Source: an uncultured Ignavibacteriota bacterium (GTDB lineage: Bacteria; Bacteroidota; Ignavibacteria; Tepidaquicellales; Tepidaquicellaceae). Taken from it: a stretch of 15,399 nucleotides of DNA. The translations under genes and the position numbers were made by a program. The notes below the pieces were generated by a model. That model was not told the origin of the DNA. It was given only the letters and a program-made list of their open reading frames with translations, and did not search any database. Shown piece after piece: positions 1 through 7,545 of this stretch. The DNA lies in the NCBI GenBank assembly GCA_903901375.1, contig CAIUQV010000053.1:1-15399 (forward strand), in the 5' to 3' direction. The stretch's first letter is position 1. Each line of letters starts with the position of its first letter.

Positions 1-154
1 AGTCACGTTCAGGTTCACTTCTCGTATAATCCTCGTATGTTTCTCGTTCACCTTGCGCTCTAACCTGGTTCAAGATAGGTTCATTCCTCGTATATTTCAG
101 GTCGGGCAGATTTTAATTCCAAACATAGACCCCTCATTTGAACATTGACTCTGA
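1..154. repeat. Short direct repeats upstream of hicAB
   Basis: Bases 11-28 and 77-94 are near-identical 18-mers (16 of 18 match, consensus AGGTTCAYTYCTCGTATA). The heptamer CTCGTAT also occurs at 21-27, 32-38 and 87-93, with a variant CTCGTT at 43-48. A plus-strand frame is open from base 2 to a TGA at 146-148, and a minus-strand frame is open from about base 113 to the left edge, but neither gives a recognisable protein. The stretch may be the edge of a repeat-rich region that begins outside the window. Confidence 0.45.
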
Positions 155-177
155 GTGCAACTATTTTTCAGTTGCAT
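155..177. promoter_or_regulatory. Perfect inverted repeat before hicA (operator or terminator)
   Basis: TGCAACT (156-162) and AGTTGCA (170-176) are perfect 7-bp arms around a 7-base loop, followed on the plus strand by a T-rich stretch (177-200). It sits 29 bases before the hicA ATG. It could be the terminator of a gene left of the window, or the operator bound by HicB, which in hicAB systems represses its own promoter. The sequence alone does not decide between these. Confidence 0.5.
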
Positions 178-205
178 CTTTATTCTTCCTGTTTTATTTT
201 CAAAT

Positions 206-466
206 ATGAGTAAAGTAGAAAAACTGATTCAGAGACTTAAGAATAACCCGAAAGATTTTTCTTACCTTGACCTGAGGCGTATATTACTCCATTTCGGTTA
301 TGAAGAAGTTAAAACAGGTAAGACTTCGGGATCAAGAGTTGCATTTTATAAGGAAGATACTCAGCATATTATCAGACTTCATAAGCCGCATCCAAAACCC
401 ATATTAAAAGGGTATCAGGTGCAAATGCTAATAAATGAATTACTAAATCAAAATCTAATACAATGA
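206..466 (+). CDS. hicA: HicA-family toxin (predicted mRNA interferase)
   Basis: This small protein of 86 residues has the HicA (YcfA-like) pattern. An N-terminal helix (SKVEKLIQRLKNNPKDF) is followed by a helix carrying LRRILLHFGYEE, a strand with SGSRVAFY, and the HIIRLHKPHP segment near residues 56-65. HicA proteins are dsRBD-like ribonucleases that cleave mRNA and are neutralised by HicB. The usual Gly-Ser-His motif that carries the catalytic histidine is Gly-Ser-Arg here. I recall this GSR/HKPHP form as a recurring HicA subfamily, so the protein is not obviously dead. ATG at 206 is preferred over an in-frame GTG at 155, because the 17 extra residues overlap an inverted repeat and do not look like HicA. 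The 3' end overlaps hicB by 4 bases (ATGA), which indicates translational coupling. Toxin-first order is normal for hicAB. Confidence 0.85.
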   Translation: MSKVEKLIQRLKNNPKDFSYLDLRRILLHFGYEEVKTGKTSGSRVAFYKEDTQHIIRLHKPHPKPILKGYQVQMLINELLNQNLIQ

Positions 467-804
467 ACAACATAGTAACATATAAATCATTCATCGGCTC
501 TATTCAGTTTAGTGCCGCAGACAAAACATTCTTCGGTAAAATCGAAGGCATTAACGACTTAGTTACTTTCGAGGGTAAAACAGTCGAAAATTTAATAAGC
601 TCTTTTCACGAAGCAGTGGATGACTATCTGGAATTATGTTTACTAAAGAAGAAAGAACCTCACAAGTCATTCAAAGGAAGTTTTAATGTCAGAGTTAACC
701 CTCAGGTACACGCAAGGGCATACCATACTGCAAAAGCTTTAAAACTCTCACTGAATCAGTTTATACAAAAGTCTATAGAGAAAACATTATCTGAAGGATT
801 ATAA
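463..804 (+). CDS. hicB: HicB-family antitoxin with C-terminal DNA-binding domain
   Basis: This 113-residue protein pairs with the preceding HicA. Residues 5-60 match the partially degraded RNase-H-like HicB fold: YKSFIGSIQFSA, then FFGKIEGINDLVTFEG, then a helix with SFHEAVDDYLELC. Residues about 70-110 (FNVRVNPQVHARAYHTAKAL followed by SLNQFIQKSIEKTL) look like a ribbon-helix-helix DNA-binding domain. The antitoxin should therefore both block HicA and repress the operon. The start codon overlaps the hicA stop, so the two are co-transcribed and probably co-translated. The inverted repeat at 156-176 is the obvious candidate operator. Length and domain order are normal for the family, with no sign of truncation. 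Confidence 0.87.
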   Translation: MNNIVTYKSFIGSIQFSAADKTFFGKIEGINDLVTFEGKTVENLISSFHEAVDDYLELCLLKKKEPHKSFKGSFNVRVNPQVHARAYHTAKALKLSLNQFIQKSIEKTLSEGL

Positions 805-833
805 TAATAATATTAAACCCCCACCCAACCAAA

Positions 834-866
834 AACCCCCATCTCCTAAAAGACAGGGGTTCTTTT
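834..866. terminator. Bidirectional terminator between hicB and the macroglobulin gene
   Basis: Arms AACCCC (834-839) and GGGGTT (856-861) enclose an inner TCT/AGA pair (842-844 with 850-852) across a symmetric CA/CA mismatch. The plus strand continues TCTTTTCTC. The minus strand continues GGGGGTTTTTGG. It lies between convergent genes (stops at 804 and 930), so it can serve both. Confidence 0.65.
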
Positions 867-894
867 CTCTTGCTCTAATTCTCTTGCTCTAATT
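867..894. repeat. Two perfect tandem 14-mers
   Basis: CTCTTGCTCTAATT occurs twice back to back (867-880 and 881-894) in the pyrimidine-rich gap after the terminator. It is probably a simple slippage duplication with no evident function. Confidence 0.85.
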
Positions 895-929
895 CTTTTT
901 CTCTTAAACTATATTCTAAATTCTACATC

Positions 930-3900
930 CTAATTATTCACACTAACCCTGCTCCCCTCACTATGACTCGTAAACTCAGGTGCATACATACACTGTATAC
1001 TCGTTATACCATTCGAATAATCACCCTTCAGATTCACCCTCAGCTGATACTCAAAAACATACGTACCCTTCGGCAGATAACTAAAGAAGAAGTTCGTCGC
1101 CGCATCCCTCGTACTCTCATAATATCCAAGTCCATCCTGATACTTATACTGCGACAGCACATTTACTGGCTCAAAACCAGCTGCACGCATATCTTTCATA
1201 TGAACATACTCCATATCCCTGTCAACCCTCAGCTCTATCCTCACCTTCACCATATCGCCAACCTTCAGCGAACCATCTATCGGCTTCAGCACCACTCCAC
1301 TGCTCGTATTCTCCTCCACAAACAACTTCTTCTCCAGCTTCAGATTCGTCTCCTGCTTCGTAATCTTATCCAAGTCCTCCCAGTACTGCCAGTACAAACT
1401 CCCCCAACTTATCCCCGTCGCAGACTTCCTCGTCACAGTCACATTACCCATCTCTGGCTTAATCTCTCCCCACTTCCAGCTTGTCTTAAAATAACCTGTA
1501 CCTGCCTCTGCACCACTCATATCAAGCTTCGTCGAACCAACACTAATATCCACCAGCATATCAGTCGCAAGCCAGTCATCACCTCTCAGCAGCAACGCAT
1601 AAATCGCCTCCACAGTCGCCTTAGTAGTCTTCCAGTCATTAGTCTGCTTATTCTTCAGCAGCCACACCTTCATATCATCCACACTCTTCGCATCCTTACC
1701 AACCTCATCAAACACCTCTATCAGCAATGCCTGCGTCTCTATCGGAGCTTCATACCAGTAATACCCCCACACATTCTCCTTCCAGTACATCCCCAACTCT
1801 TCACTATTCAAAGAATTTTCCTTCAAACTCTTCACTATCCCCATCGGAACCACCTCATCCCCATACCTGCTCAAAGCCAGTGCAATCATCCCTTCCACAT
1901 ACCAACCCCTGTTATTCCAGTACTTCGCAGCCTGACCCTTAAAATACTCAAACGCCTCCTTATTCTCCTCATCCACAGCTATATCCTTAAAATAGCTCCT
2001 CGTGTACAAATAATGTATCTGAAAACTACCTGTATTATTATCAGAAAGCTTCGTATAGCCCAGCCTCACATTCTCCAGCACCCTTTCATAATCCATCTTA
2101 ATCTGTCTGTCTAAATAACCCACTCCACCATAAACCATATCAGAAACATTCGCATCATCTTCTATCTTCCTAATCCCCAGCTTATTCAGCTTTCCAAAAC
2201 CTGCCACAATATGCTGTGTAATATACCTGTCCTCAGGCATTCCCTCAAACCAAGCCCAGGCACCATTACTCACCTGCATACCCTTCAGCTTTCTCACAGC
2301 CCTGTCAAGCTCCATCCTCATAATATTCATCTCAAACAAAGTAGAAATCCTTCTCTTCCTCTCACCCTCATCCTTAGCCTCCAGCACCCAAGGAGTCTCC
2401 TGCAAAAGCAAACCCTTCAGCTCCTCATTCTTCTCTAAATTCGAAAGCAAAGCATCAGGATTCTTATCTCTCCACCTGTCAAAAATCTCCTTAATCTTCG
2501 GATTCGTATTCACAATATGCGTCGCTATACTATTCGCATAAAGCCTGCTAAAAACCTGCTCTGCACACTCATAAGGATACTCCATCAAATAAGGCAAACT
2601 CTGCACAGCATACCACGCAGGATTACTCGTAAACTCCAGCGACAACCTGTAATTCGTCAGACTATTAGAAGTATTCCCCACCAGCTTACCCATCGAAAAA
2701 GTCTTCGTCTCACTCCCTCTCACATTCATCGGCAAACTCTCTGTCACAAGCATCCTGTTCGAAAGCACAGGCAGCACAGCCTCCTCACCATCCGAAAAAT
2801 TCTCTGCCTTCGCCACCACCTTATAATCAATCGCCTCAAAACCATAAGGCACAGCCACCTCCCAGCTCACACTCACACTACCATCCTTCTTCACCTCAAA
2901 CCTCTTACTCCCACCCCCATTCTTAAACTGCTCATCCACCACCTTCATCGTCAAAGCATCAAACAAATACAAATCCACCTCTCCCTCCAAATCCTTCCCC
3001 GACAAATTCGTCACCTTTGCCGAAATCACCACCTTATCATCCTCCCTCAAATATCTCGGAACATTCGGCGTCACCATCAGCTCCTTCTGCGTCACCAGCT
3101 CATTCGTCACAAACCCGCTCTTCAAATCCTTCGTATGCGCAAACCCCATCATCTTCCACTTCGTCAGTGCATCTGGCATCGTAAAGCTAATCGTCAAATC
3201 TCCATTCTCATCCGTCCTCAAATCAGGATTAAAGAAAACCGTCTCACGAAAATCTTTTCTCGGAACAACACCCGAAAGTTCTTTATTTGAATCTTTACCT
3301 TTATCTCTTTCGTTCGCAACAACAGGAGCAGACTCTTCCTTACTCTTTTCATCGTCTATACCTTTGCCGTCTTTCTTATTACCGTTTTTCCTTGGAGCTT
3401 CTTTCTTTTCGTATTCCGTAACAACTCTTCCAGTCTGTTCTATGTCAACAGATTTCTCCATAGATATTTTTGAAGTAAGTCCGTCAAGTTCCTGATAACC
3501 GTATCCGTACATATAGCTTGCGGACAATGGTGCTCCAAAGTAATTCAGGAAATCATAGACTACACTGCTTCCGTATGTGTACTTATTCCAGTTTTCCTGG
3601 TACACGCTTCCGCTGTATGAATCAAAGCAGATACTGCTTGCCCAGTTTGAATAATAAGGTTTGTAGTAATAATAATTACTTAGACTGAAATCCCAGTTAT
3701 GCGTTTTGATAGCGTCGAGAGATGCGTCGTACATTGTTGCTAACATTTCTGCAGCAACTTTCTCTCCGCTCTTGCCCCTCACTTTTATCTTCCACTGTTC
3801 ATTCTCGCCCGGCAGAAGTTTATTCCTGAAGGTTTCAAAAGTCATATCGAGCATTTTATTCGTAAACGGAACGTAGACACTTCCTGACTGCGATACAATC

Positions 3901-6900
3901 CTGTTTGCTCTAACGAACACAAGGTTGTACGCAATACCGCCTCTGTACGATTCCGCAATAGGAATCTCGAAGAATCTCTGGTTGTTATTCAGCGTTACCC
4001 ATTCTCTTTTAATCGTACCGCTTTTGCCTTCTGCTTCGAACAGTACCTTTGTGTCATTCATCGAAGTACCAAAAATAAACTCTGCTTTCTCGCCGGGCTC
4101 GCAGGAATTCTTCTTGTCAATAAAATTACTGAATCCGGTGAAAGGCATAGTCGTTTCGCCTGTGCTGTAAGCATTGAAATATATTTTCTCGATTACGTCC
4201 TCGCCGTATTTATCCTTTGCAGTCATTTCAAGTACGTACTTTCCCTGATTCCATCCGCGCATTACGCTAAGATCAACAGTGGAATCTTCTGCAGTGTTGA
4301 ACTTTGTATCGAATGCTTTAATTTCTTTATCCCATGTTGTATAGTTGCTTTCATCGCTGTATTCATCGTATGGGAAATCCCTGTAGTATTCTTCTTTAGT
4401 CATAATAAACTTATCCGGCTTAGCCCAAAGTCTGCTGCGGAAAACCTTATCGGGACTCTTAAGTTTGTAGATAGTAATGTTTCCTTCAGTCGGCTCTTTC
4501 TCACCGTTAAGGTTTGTTGTGGAAAGTTTAAACTTTGTTTCGCCGTTCTTATCAACGTTTGGATTCATTGCGATGTTCAGGAGCAACGAATTGTAACCCA
4601 CTGCCACCATCGTTTCCTGCGAATGAGTTTCGCCGTTAACGTCGGTTACGTCTGCAATCACTTTGTAGTTGAAGTACGGTTTGAATTCCTTAGAGATTGA
4701 CTGGTCGGGAACAGCTTTAAAGTTTATTTCAAACTCACCGCTTGCATTCGTTGTTGTGGTTCCGTTTAGTATTTCCACATCGTTTGAATTGTTTACACTG
4801 CCATAGTATGAGTACCAGTCGTAGTACCATCTTGGATAGAAAGTCTTTCTGACAATCCTGTACTTTACAGAAACGTTATCAAGGTTTGCACCCGAATAAG
4901 ATTTTGCGAGACCTTTAACGGGAACCATCTCGCCGAGTTTATACGCACCTTTTATAGGATTAAAAGTAACTTCAAACTTCGGACGTTTATAATCTTCCAC
5001 TGAGAAATATGCGTTTCCGTTACTGTTTGAAGTTCTGATGTGCATCTGTCCGTTCAGCCCTGATGAAGGAAGAGTGAACTTTCCGTTGATTGTACCGAAT
5101 TCGTTCGTCAGAAAATTCTGTTCGGAGACTTTCTGGTAATTAACGTCATAAAGCTCAACTGTCACGCTTTCGTTCACCTTAATGTTTCTTTCTTCGCCTT
5201 TTGATTCAATCACAAGACCTTTAAAGAAAAGTGTCTGCCCGGGTCTGTAGATTGAACGGTCTGTGAAGAAGAAAGTCTGTGTATAAGGTTTTGTTTCCTT
5301 TTCAGTATAAACATCCTGATAAAAAGCATCCTGCAGATAGTTGTAACCGTATCCGAAGTTATAACCTTTGGTTGAAAGTGTCTGCCCCTGATAGTTTATA
5401 TCAAGGTAGAACCTTCTCGACTGCTTTACGTTGCTGATAACGAAGTAGCCGTCTTTATTGGATGTATAATCAGCCGTTTTGTTGTATGTATATCTTGATA
5501 CATTGTAATCATACTTTTCGACGTACATAGTCGCATCGGCACCTTCGAGCGGATTGCCGGTATCGCGGTTTAAGACGAAGAACTCGATGTCGTGCTTATC
5601 GTTTGTTTTGTTTATATAACTAATGTTGTTTATGTTAAGCAGGCAGAACGAAACTGCATTGTCAGTGTAAGAAAATGTTTCGCTTGAACCAACGAGCAGT
5701 ACGTACACTCCGGCAGACAGAGCAGGAATTTTCACTTCTGCTTTATGTGTCTGGAGGTCAGGGTCTTCCGGGAAGTTTACTGCAAAGCTCTGAACAGCAT
5801 CTCTGTTTTTGAACTTATCAATTATTCCGGACTGGTATTTATTGTAATTGTTAATCTTGTAATATTCATCTTCAATATTCTTGATTTCACCGTAAGAAGT
5901 CTCTACGATTTTGTAGTACAGTTTATTAACGTTTCTGTACGTTGCAAGAGTACGGAACGGCTTATCGGGAACGTTGTACGCTTCGAGTGAAACTGCAAGT
6001 GATTTCTGCTCAAGGCTTGAAATCATTGCACGGCAGTTTTGTGAGCCGTCAGATTCAGGGAACCTGTCGATAGCTTCCTTGCAGATATGGTATGCAAGTT
6101 TATAATCGTCCTTGAAGTTATCGGCTATTCCCGGTACGTACTTTGCACCTCTTGTCTGATAGACTTCTGCGATTGCAAAGGCAACAGAAGTGGAAACGGG
6201 ATAGTTAATAAACTTATTATGAAGGTTTTCAAGTGCCTTAAGGTACAGACTTTCTTTTTCGGCGTTGCCGGAATTATTGTTAACAAACTTAATGCGTGTA
6301 AGGTCTGCGTCCACTAATGCGTCAACGTTACCGTCTGCAAGATGAAATTTAATTAAGTCCTTTAGAATATTGATTGCATAAAAATCGAATGAGAAAACGT
6401 CATTGGTAGTAATATCGAGTGCTGAGAATTCTTTTGCATCGCTTAAATAAATCGGGTCGTTTAAGAGGAACTGTTCCGCTGGTCTTGTAACGCCTGCTTC
6501 TTTATTCGAGAAGAATCCGATAGCTTTGAAAGCAAGAAAATCGTAAAGAGTAGGACGGTATTTTCTGCCGTTAGGAACGTATTTATCATAAACATAATTG
6601 TTCAGCATTTCGTTATACGCTTCAATGTTCACCTGCTGAAGTTTTTCGGGCTCTAAGAGAGAGTTCCTGTAATAGAAAATTGCCTGCTCGATAACCTTTT
6701 TAGCATCCCACGTTTTAATATCTTCAAGTTTATAGCTGACAACATTTGTACGTCCGAGAAGATTGTACCTGTTGCTCAGGTAATACGACCAAAACATATC
6801 TCCGATTAAAGAATTCAGGAATTGCTTCACGGGGAAAACAGCGGCAGATTCTTCTGCCTTCATTTCTTCAAGTCTTTTAAAGAAAGCATCTTCTTCGTTA

Positions 6901-7148
6901 TACTGAGTAAGTTTAAACTTGTACAACACTGCCCTTATAAAATTCGGAGTATTGTTCTCGCTTTTTGCCTGAGCATAAACTTCGGTAAGAATCTTCATAC
7001 CGGATTCAGGAAGACCGTAATTAAAAAGTGAGTCAATTGTCTTCCACTTTGAATCATAATCATAAACCTGCGGTGCAGTCTGTGAATTTGTTTTACCGAA
7101 AGCAAACAAAGTTACAAACAAGACCAGTGCGAATGCTAAATTTTTCAT
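930..7148 (-). CDS. Giant alpha-2-macroglobulin family protein with intact thioester
   Basis: This 2072-residue protein is a predicted secreted protease trap. A signal peptide (residues 1-22, MKNLAFALVLF through FGKTNSQ) lacks a lipobox. A helical N-terminal region (about 24-400) precedes macroglobulin domains, including MG2 (about 625-720, SIYRPGQTLFFKG, then VEDYKRPKFEV). A Tyr-rich segment (about 1157-1235) leads to a Lys/Glu-rich linker (about 1243-1295) in the place expected for the protease-sensitive bait. The A2M domain begins near 1296 (FRETVFFNPDLRTDENG). The thioester motif PYECAEQ gives Cys1528 and Gln1531, inside a thioester domain at about 1500-1855. A bacterial MG10-like domain (about 1940-2070) ends the protein. 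Family members trap attacking proteases through the Cys-Gln thioester. Many bacterial homologues sit beside pbpC, but none is visible here. Codon use changes abruptly near base 3250 (see findings). A possible regulated leader lies upstream (7344-7494). Confidence 0.93.
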   Translation of the reverse strand: MKNLAFALVLFVTLFAFGKTNSQTAPQVYDYDSKWKTIDSLFNYGLPESGMKILTEVYAQAKSENNTPNFIRAVLYKFKLTQYNEEDAFFKRLEEMKAEESAAVFPVKQFLNSLIGDMFWSYYLSNRYNLLGRTNVVSYKLEDIKTWDAKKVIEQAIFYYRNSLLEPEKLQQVNIEAYNEMLNNYVYDKYVPNGRKYRPTLYDFLAFKAIGFFSNKEAGVTRPAEQFLLNDPIYLSDAKEFSALDITTNDVFSFDFYAINILKDLIKFHLADGNVDALVDADLTRIKFVNNNSGNAEKESLYLKALENLHNKFINYPVSTSVAFAIAEVYQTRGAKYVPGIADNFKDDYKLAYHICKEAIDRFPESDGSQNCRAMISSLEQKSLAVSLEAYNVPDKPFRTLATYRNVNKLYYKIVETSYGEIKNIEDEYYKINNYNKYQSGIIDKFKNRDAVQSFAVNFPEDPDLQTHKAEVKIPALSAGVYVLLVGSSETFSYTDNAVSFCLLNINNISYINKTNDKHDIEFFVLNRDTGNPLEGADATMYVEKYDYNVSRYTYNKTADYTSNKDGYFVISNVKQSRRFYLDINYQGQTLSTKGYNFGYGYNYLQDAFYQDVYTEKETKPYTQTFFFTDRSIYRPGQTLFFKGLVIESKGEERNIKVNESVTVELYDVNYQKVSEQNFLTNEFGTINGKFTLPSSGLNGQMHIRTSNSNGNAYFSVEDYKRPKFEVTFNPIKGAYKLGEMVPVKGLAKSYSGANLDNVSVKYRIVRKTFYPRWYYDWYSYYGSVNNSNDVEILNGTTTTNASGEFEINFKAVPDQSISKEFKPYFNYKVIADVTDVNGETHSQETMVAVGYNSLLLNIAMNPNVDKNGETKFKLSTTNLNGEKEPTEGNITIYKLKSPDKVFRSRLWAKPDKFIMTKEEYYRDFPYDEYSDESNYTTWDKEIKAFDTKFNTAEDSTVDLSVMRGWNQGKYVLEMTAKDKYGEDVIEKIYFNAYSTGETTMPFTGFSNFIDKKNSCEPGEKAEFIFGTSMNDTKVLFEAEGKSGTIKREWVTLNNNQRFFEIPIAESYRGGIAYNLVFVRANRIVSQSGSVYVPFTNKMLDMTFETFRNKLLPGENEQWKIKVRGKSGEKVAAEMLATMYDASLDAIKTHNWDFSLSNYYYYKPYYSNWASSICFDSYSGSVYQENWNKYTYGSSVVYDFLNYFGAPLSASYMYGYGYQELDGLTSKISMEKSVDIEQTGRVVTEYEKKEAPRKNGNKKDGKGIDDEKSKEESAPVVANERDKGKDSNKELSGVVPRKDFRETVFFNPDLRTDENGDLTISFTMPDALTKWKMMGFAHTKDLKSGFVTNELVTQKELMVTPNVPRYLREDDKVVISAKVTNLSGKDLEGEVDLYLFDALTMKVVDEQFKNGGGSKRFEVKKDGSVSVSWEVAVPYGFEAIDYKVVAKAENFSDGEEAVLPVLSNRMLVTESLPMNVRGSETKTFSMGKLVGNTSNSLTNYRLSLEFTSNPAWYAVQSLPYLMEYPYECAEQVFSRLYANSIATHIVNTNPKIKEIFDRWRDKNPDALLSNLEKNEELKGLLLQETPWVLEAKDEGERKRRISTLFEMNIMRMELDRAVRKLKGMQVSNGAWAWFEGMPEDRYITQHIVAGFGKLNKLGIRKIEDDANVSDMVYGGVGYLDRQIKMDYERVLENVRLGYTKLSDNNTGSFQIHYLYTRSYFKDIAVDEENKEAFEYFKGQAAKYWNNRGWYVEGMIALALSRYGDEVVPMGIVKSLKENSLNSEELGMYWKENVWGYYWYEAPIETQALLIEVFDEVGKDAKSVDDMKVWLLKNKQTNDWKTTKATVEAIYALLLRGDDWLATDMLVDISVGSTKLDMSGAEAGTGYFKTSWKWGEIKPEMGNVTVTRKSATGISWGSLYWQYWEDLDKITKQETNLKLEKKLFVEENTSSGVVLKPIDGSLKVGDMVKVRIELRVDRDMEYVHMKDMRAAGFEPVNVLSQYKYQDGLGYYESTRDAATNFFFSYLPKGTYVFEYQLRVNLKGDYSNGITSIQCMYAPEFTSHSEGSRVSVNN

Positions 7149-7343
7149 AACGTATAGATTAAAAGGTTAATTTTAGTTTATATACTACGGCAAATTAAAT
7201 TGTGTTCCCTGAAACATAAAATATGCATTTAATCTTTAAATTACAGTTGTTAAAATAGTGAACGTGATGTCAAAGAGAATATTTTACTCTAATTTCGAAA
7301 ATCCATCTGTAATAAATGATATGACTTATCTTTAAAATCCAGT

Positions 7344-7377
7344 AAATAAAAAAGCCTTTGAGATGGACTCAAAGGCT
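7344..7377 (-). terminator. Strong intrinsic terminator reading on the minus strand
   Basis: AGCCTTTGAG (7353-7362) and CTCAAAGGCT (7368-7377) form a perfect 10-bp stem with a 5-base loop. Read on the minus strand, the stem is followed directly by TTTTTTATTT. No minus-strand protein gene ends just before it, so it implies a short transcript starting between here and purB. It is 205 bases upstream of the macroglobulin start. Confidence 0.8.
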
Positions 7378-7468
7378 CCGGATGATTTCCTCTTACTTAA
7401 CAAAGGAATCTGGTCGTGAAGAAACATAATTCAGCAATTATGTTTTTCCTCTTATTTAAAACCAATCG
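7344..7468 (-). ncRNA. Candidate sigma-54-dependent small RNA (or attenuated leader)
   Basis: The predicted transcript starts about 12 bases after the -12 element of a sigma-54-like promoter (7478-7494) and ends at the terminator 7377-7344, about 120 nt. It holds two perfect 10-bp hairpins. The first has arms AAACATAATT and AATTATGTTT (7436-7445 and 7422-7431) around a GCTG tetraloop. The second is the terminator. Two unpaired 15-mers, TTAAATAAGAGGAAA (7459-7445) and TTAAGTAAGAGGAAA (7400-7386), differ at one base and precede each structured part, which suggests a duplicated functional motif. No convincing protein is encoded; one 14-codon TTG frame (7437-7393) is too short to trust. I do not recognise a known RNA family. 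The alternative is a conditional terminator in the leader of the macroglobulin gene downstream on the same strand. Confidence 0.5.
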
Positions 7469-7477
7469 ATTATTAAT

Positions 7478-7494
7478 CATCAATATGCGTGCCA
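7478..7494 (-). promoter_or_regulatory. Sigma-54 (RpoN) type -24/-12 promoter
   Basis: The minus strand reads TGGCACGCATATTGATG. Against the sigma-54 consensus TGGCACG-N4-TTGCW it matches 11 of 12 defined positions, with the exact 10 bases between the GG and the -12 doublet. The single mismatch is GA for GC in the -12 element, which is an important position and lowers confidence. Transcription would begin near 7468 and run into two hairpins and a terminator. Paired palindromes stand upstream, where an enhancer-binding activator would be expected. Confidence 0.5.
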
Positions 7495-7545
7495 GAGATA
7501 TTGTTTTATTTCAGGAAGGAATCGGGGTGAGGAGGGAGGGGGGTT

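Noticed and set aside
2..148. Open plus-strand frame from the left edge, possibly the end of an upstream gene
   Set aside because: It contains the CTCGTAT repeats, its translation looks like no known C-terminus, and the opposite strand is equally open. The hairpin at 156-176 would fit a gene end, so it cannot be fully excluded.
155..205. GTG start extending hicA by 17 residues
   Set aside because: The extension overlaps the perfect inverted repeat and adds a hydrophobic leader not expected for a cytoplasmic HicA toxin.
963..2114. 383-codon plus-strand open frame opposite the macroglobulin gene
   Set aside because: It exists because the GAG/AAG/CTG-rich coding strand leaves few stops on the other strand. 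The translation is a Leu/His/Ile/Pro/Thr-rich string with no domain, and it lies antisense to the conserved thioester and MG10 regions.
2517..3290. 257-codon plus-strand open frame opposite the macroglobulin gene
   Set aside because: Same compositional cause. The His/Arg/Leu-rich translation resembles nothing, and it ends just where the codon-use switch occurs.
7393..7437. 14-codon TTG frame inside the candidate small RNA, preceded by AGAGGA
   Set aside because: Spacing to the purine stretch is acceptable, but the frame is tiny, uses a TTG start inside a hairpin stem and has no recognisable product. It is kept only as a remote leader-peptide possibility.
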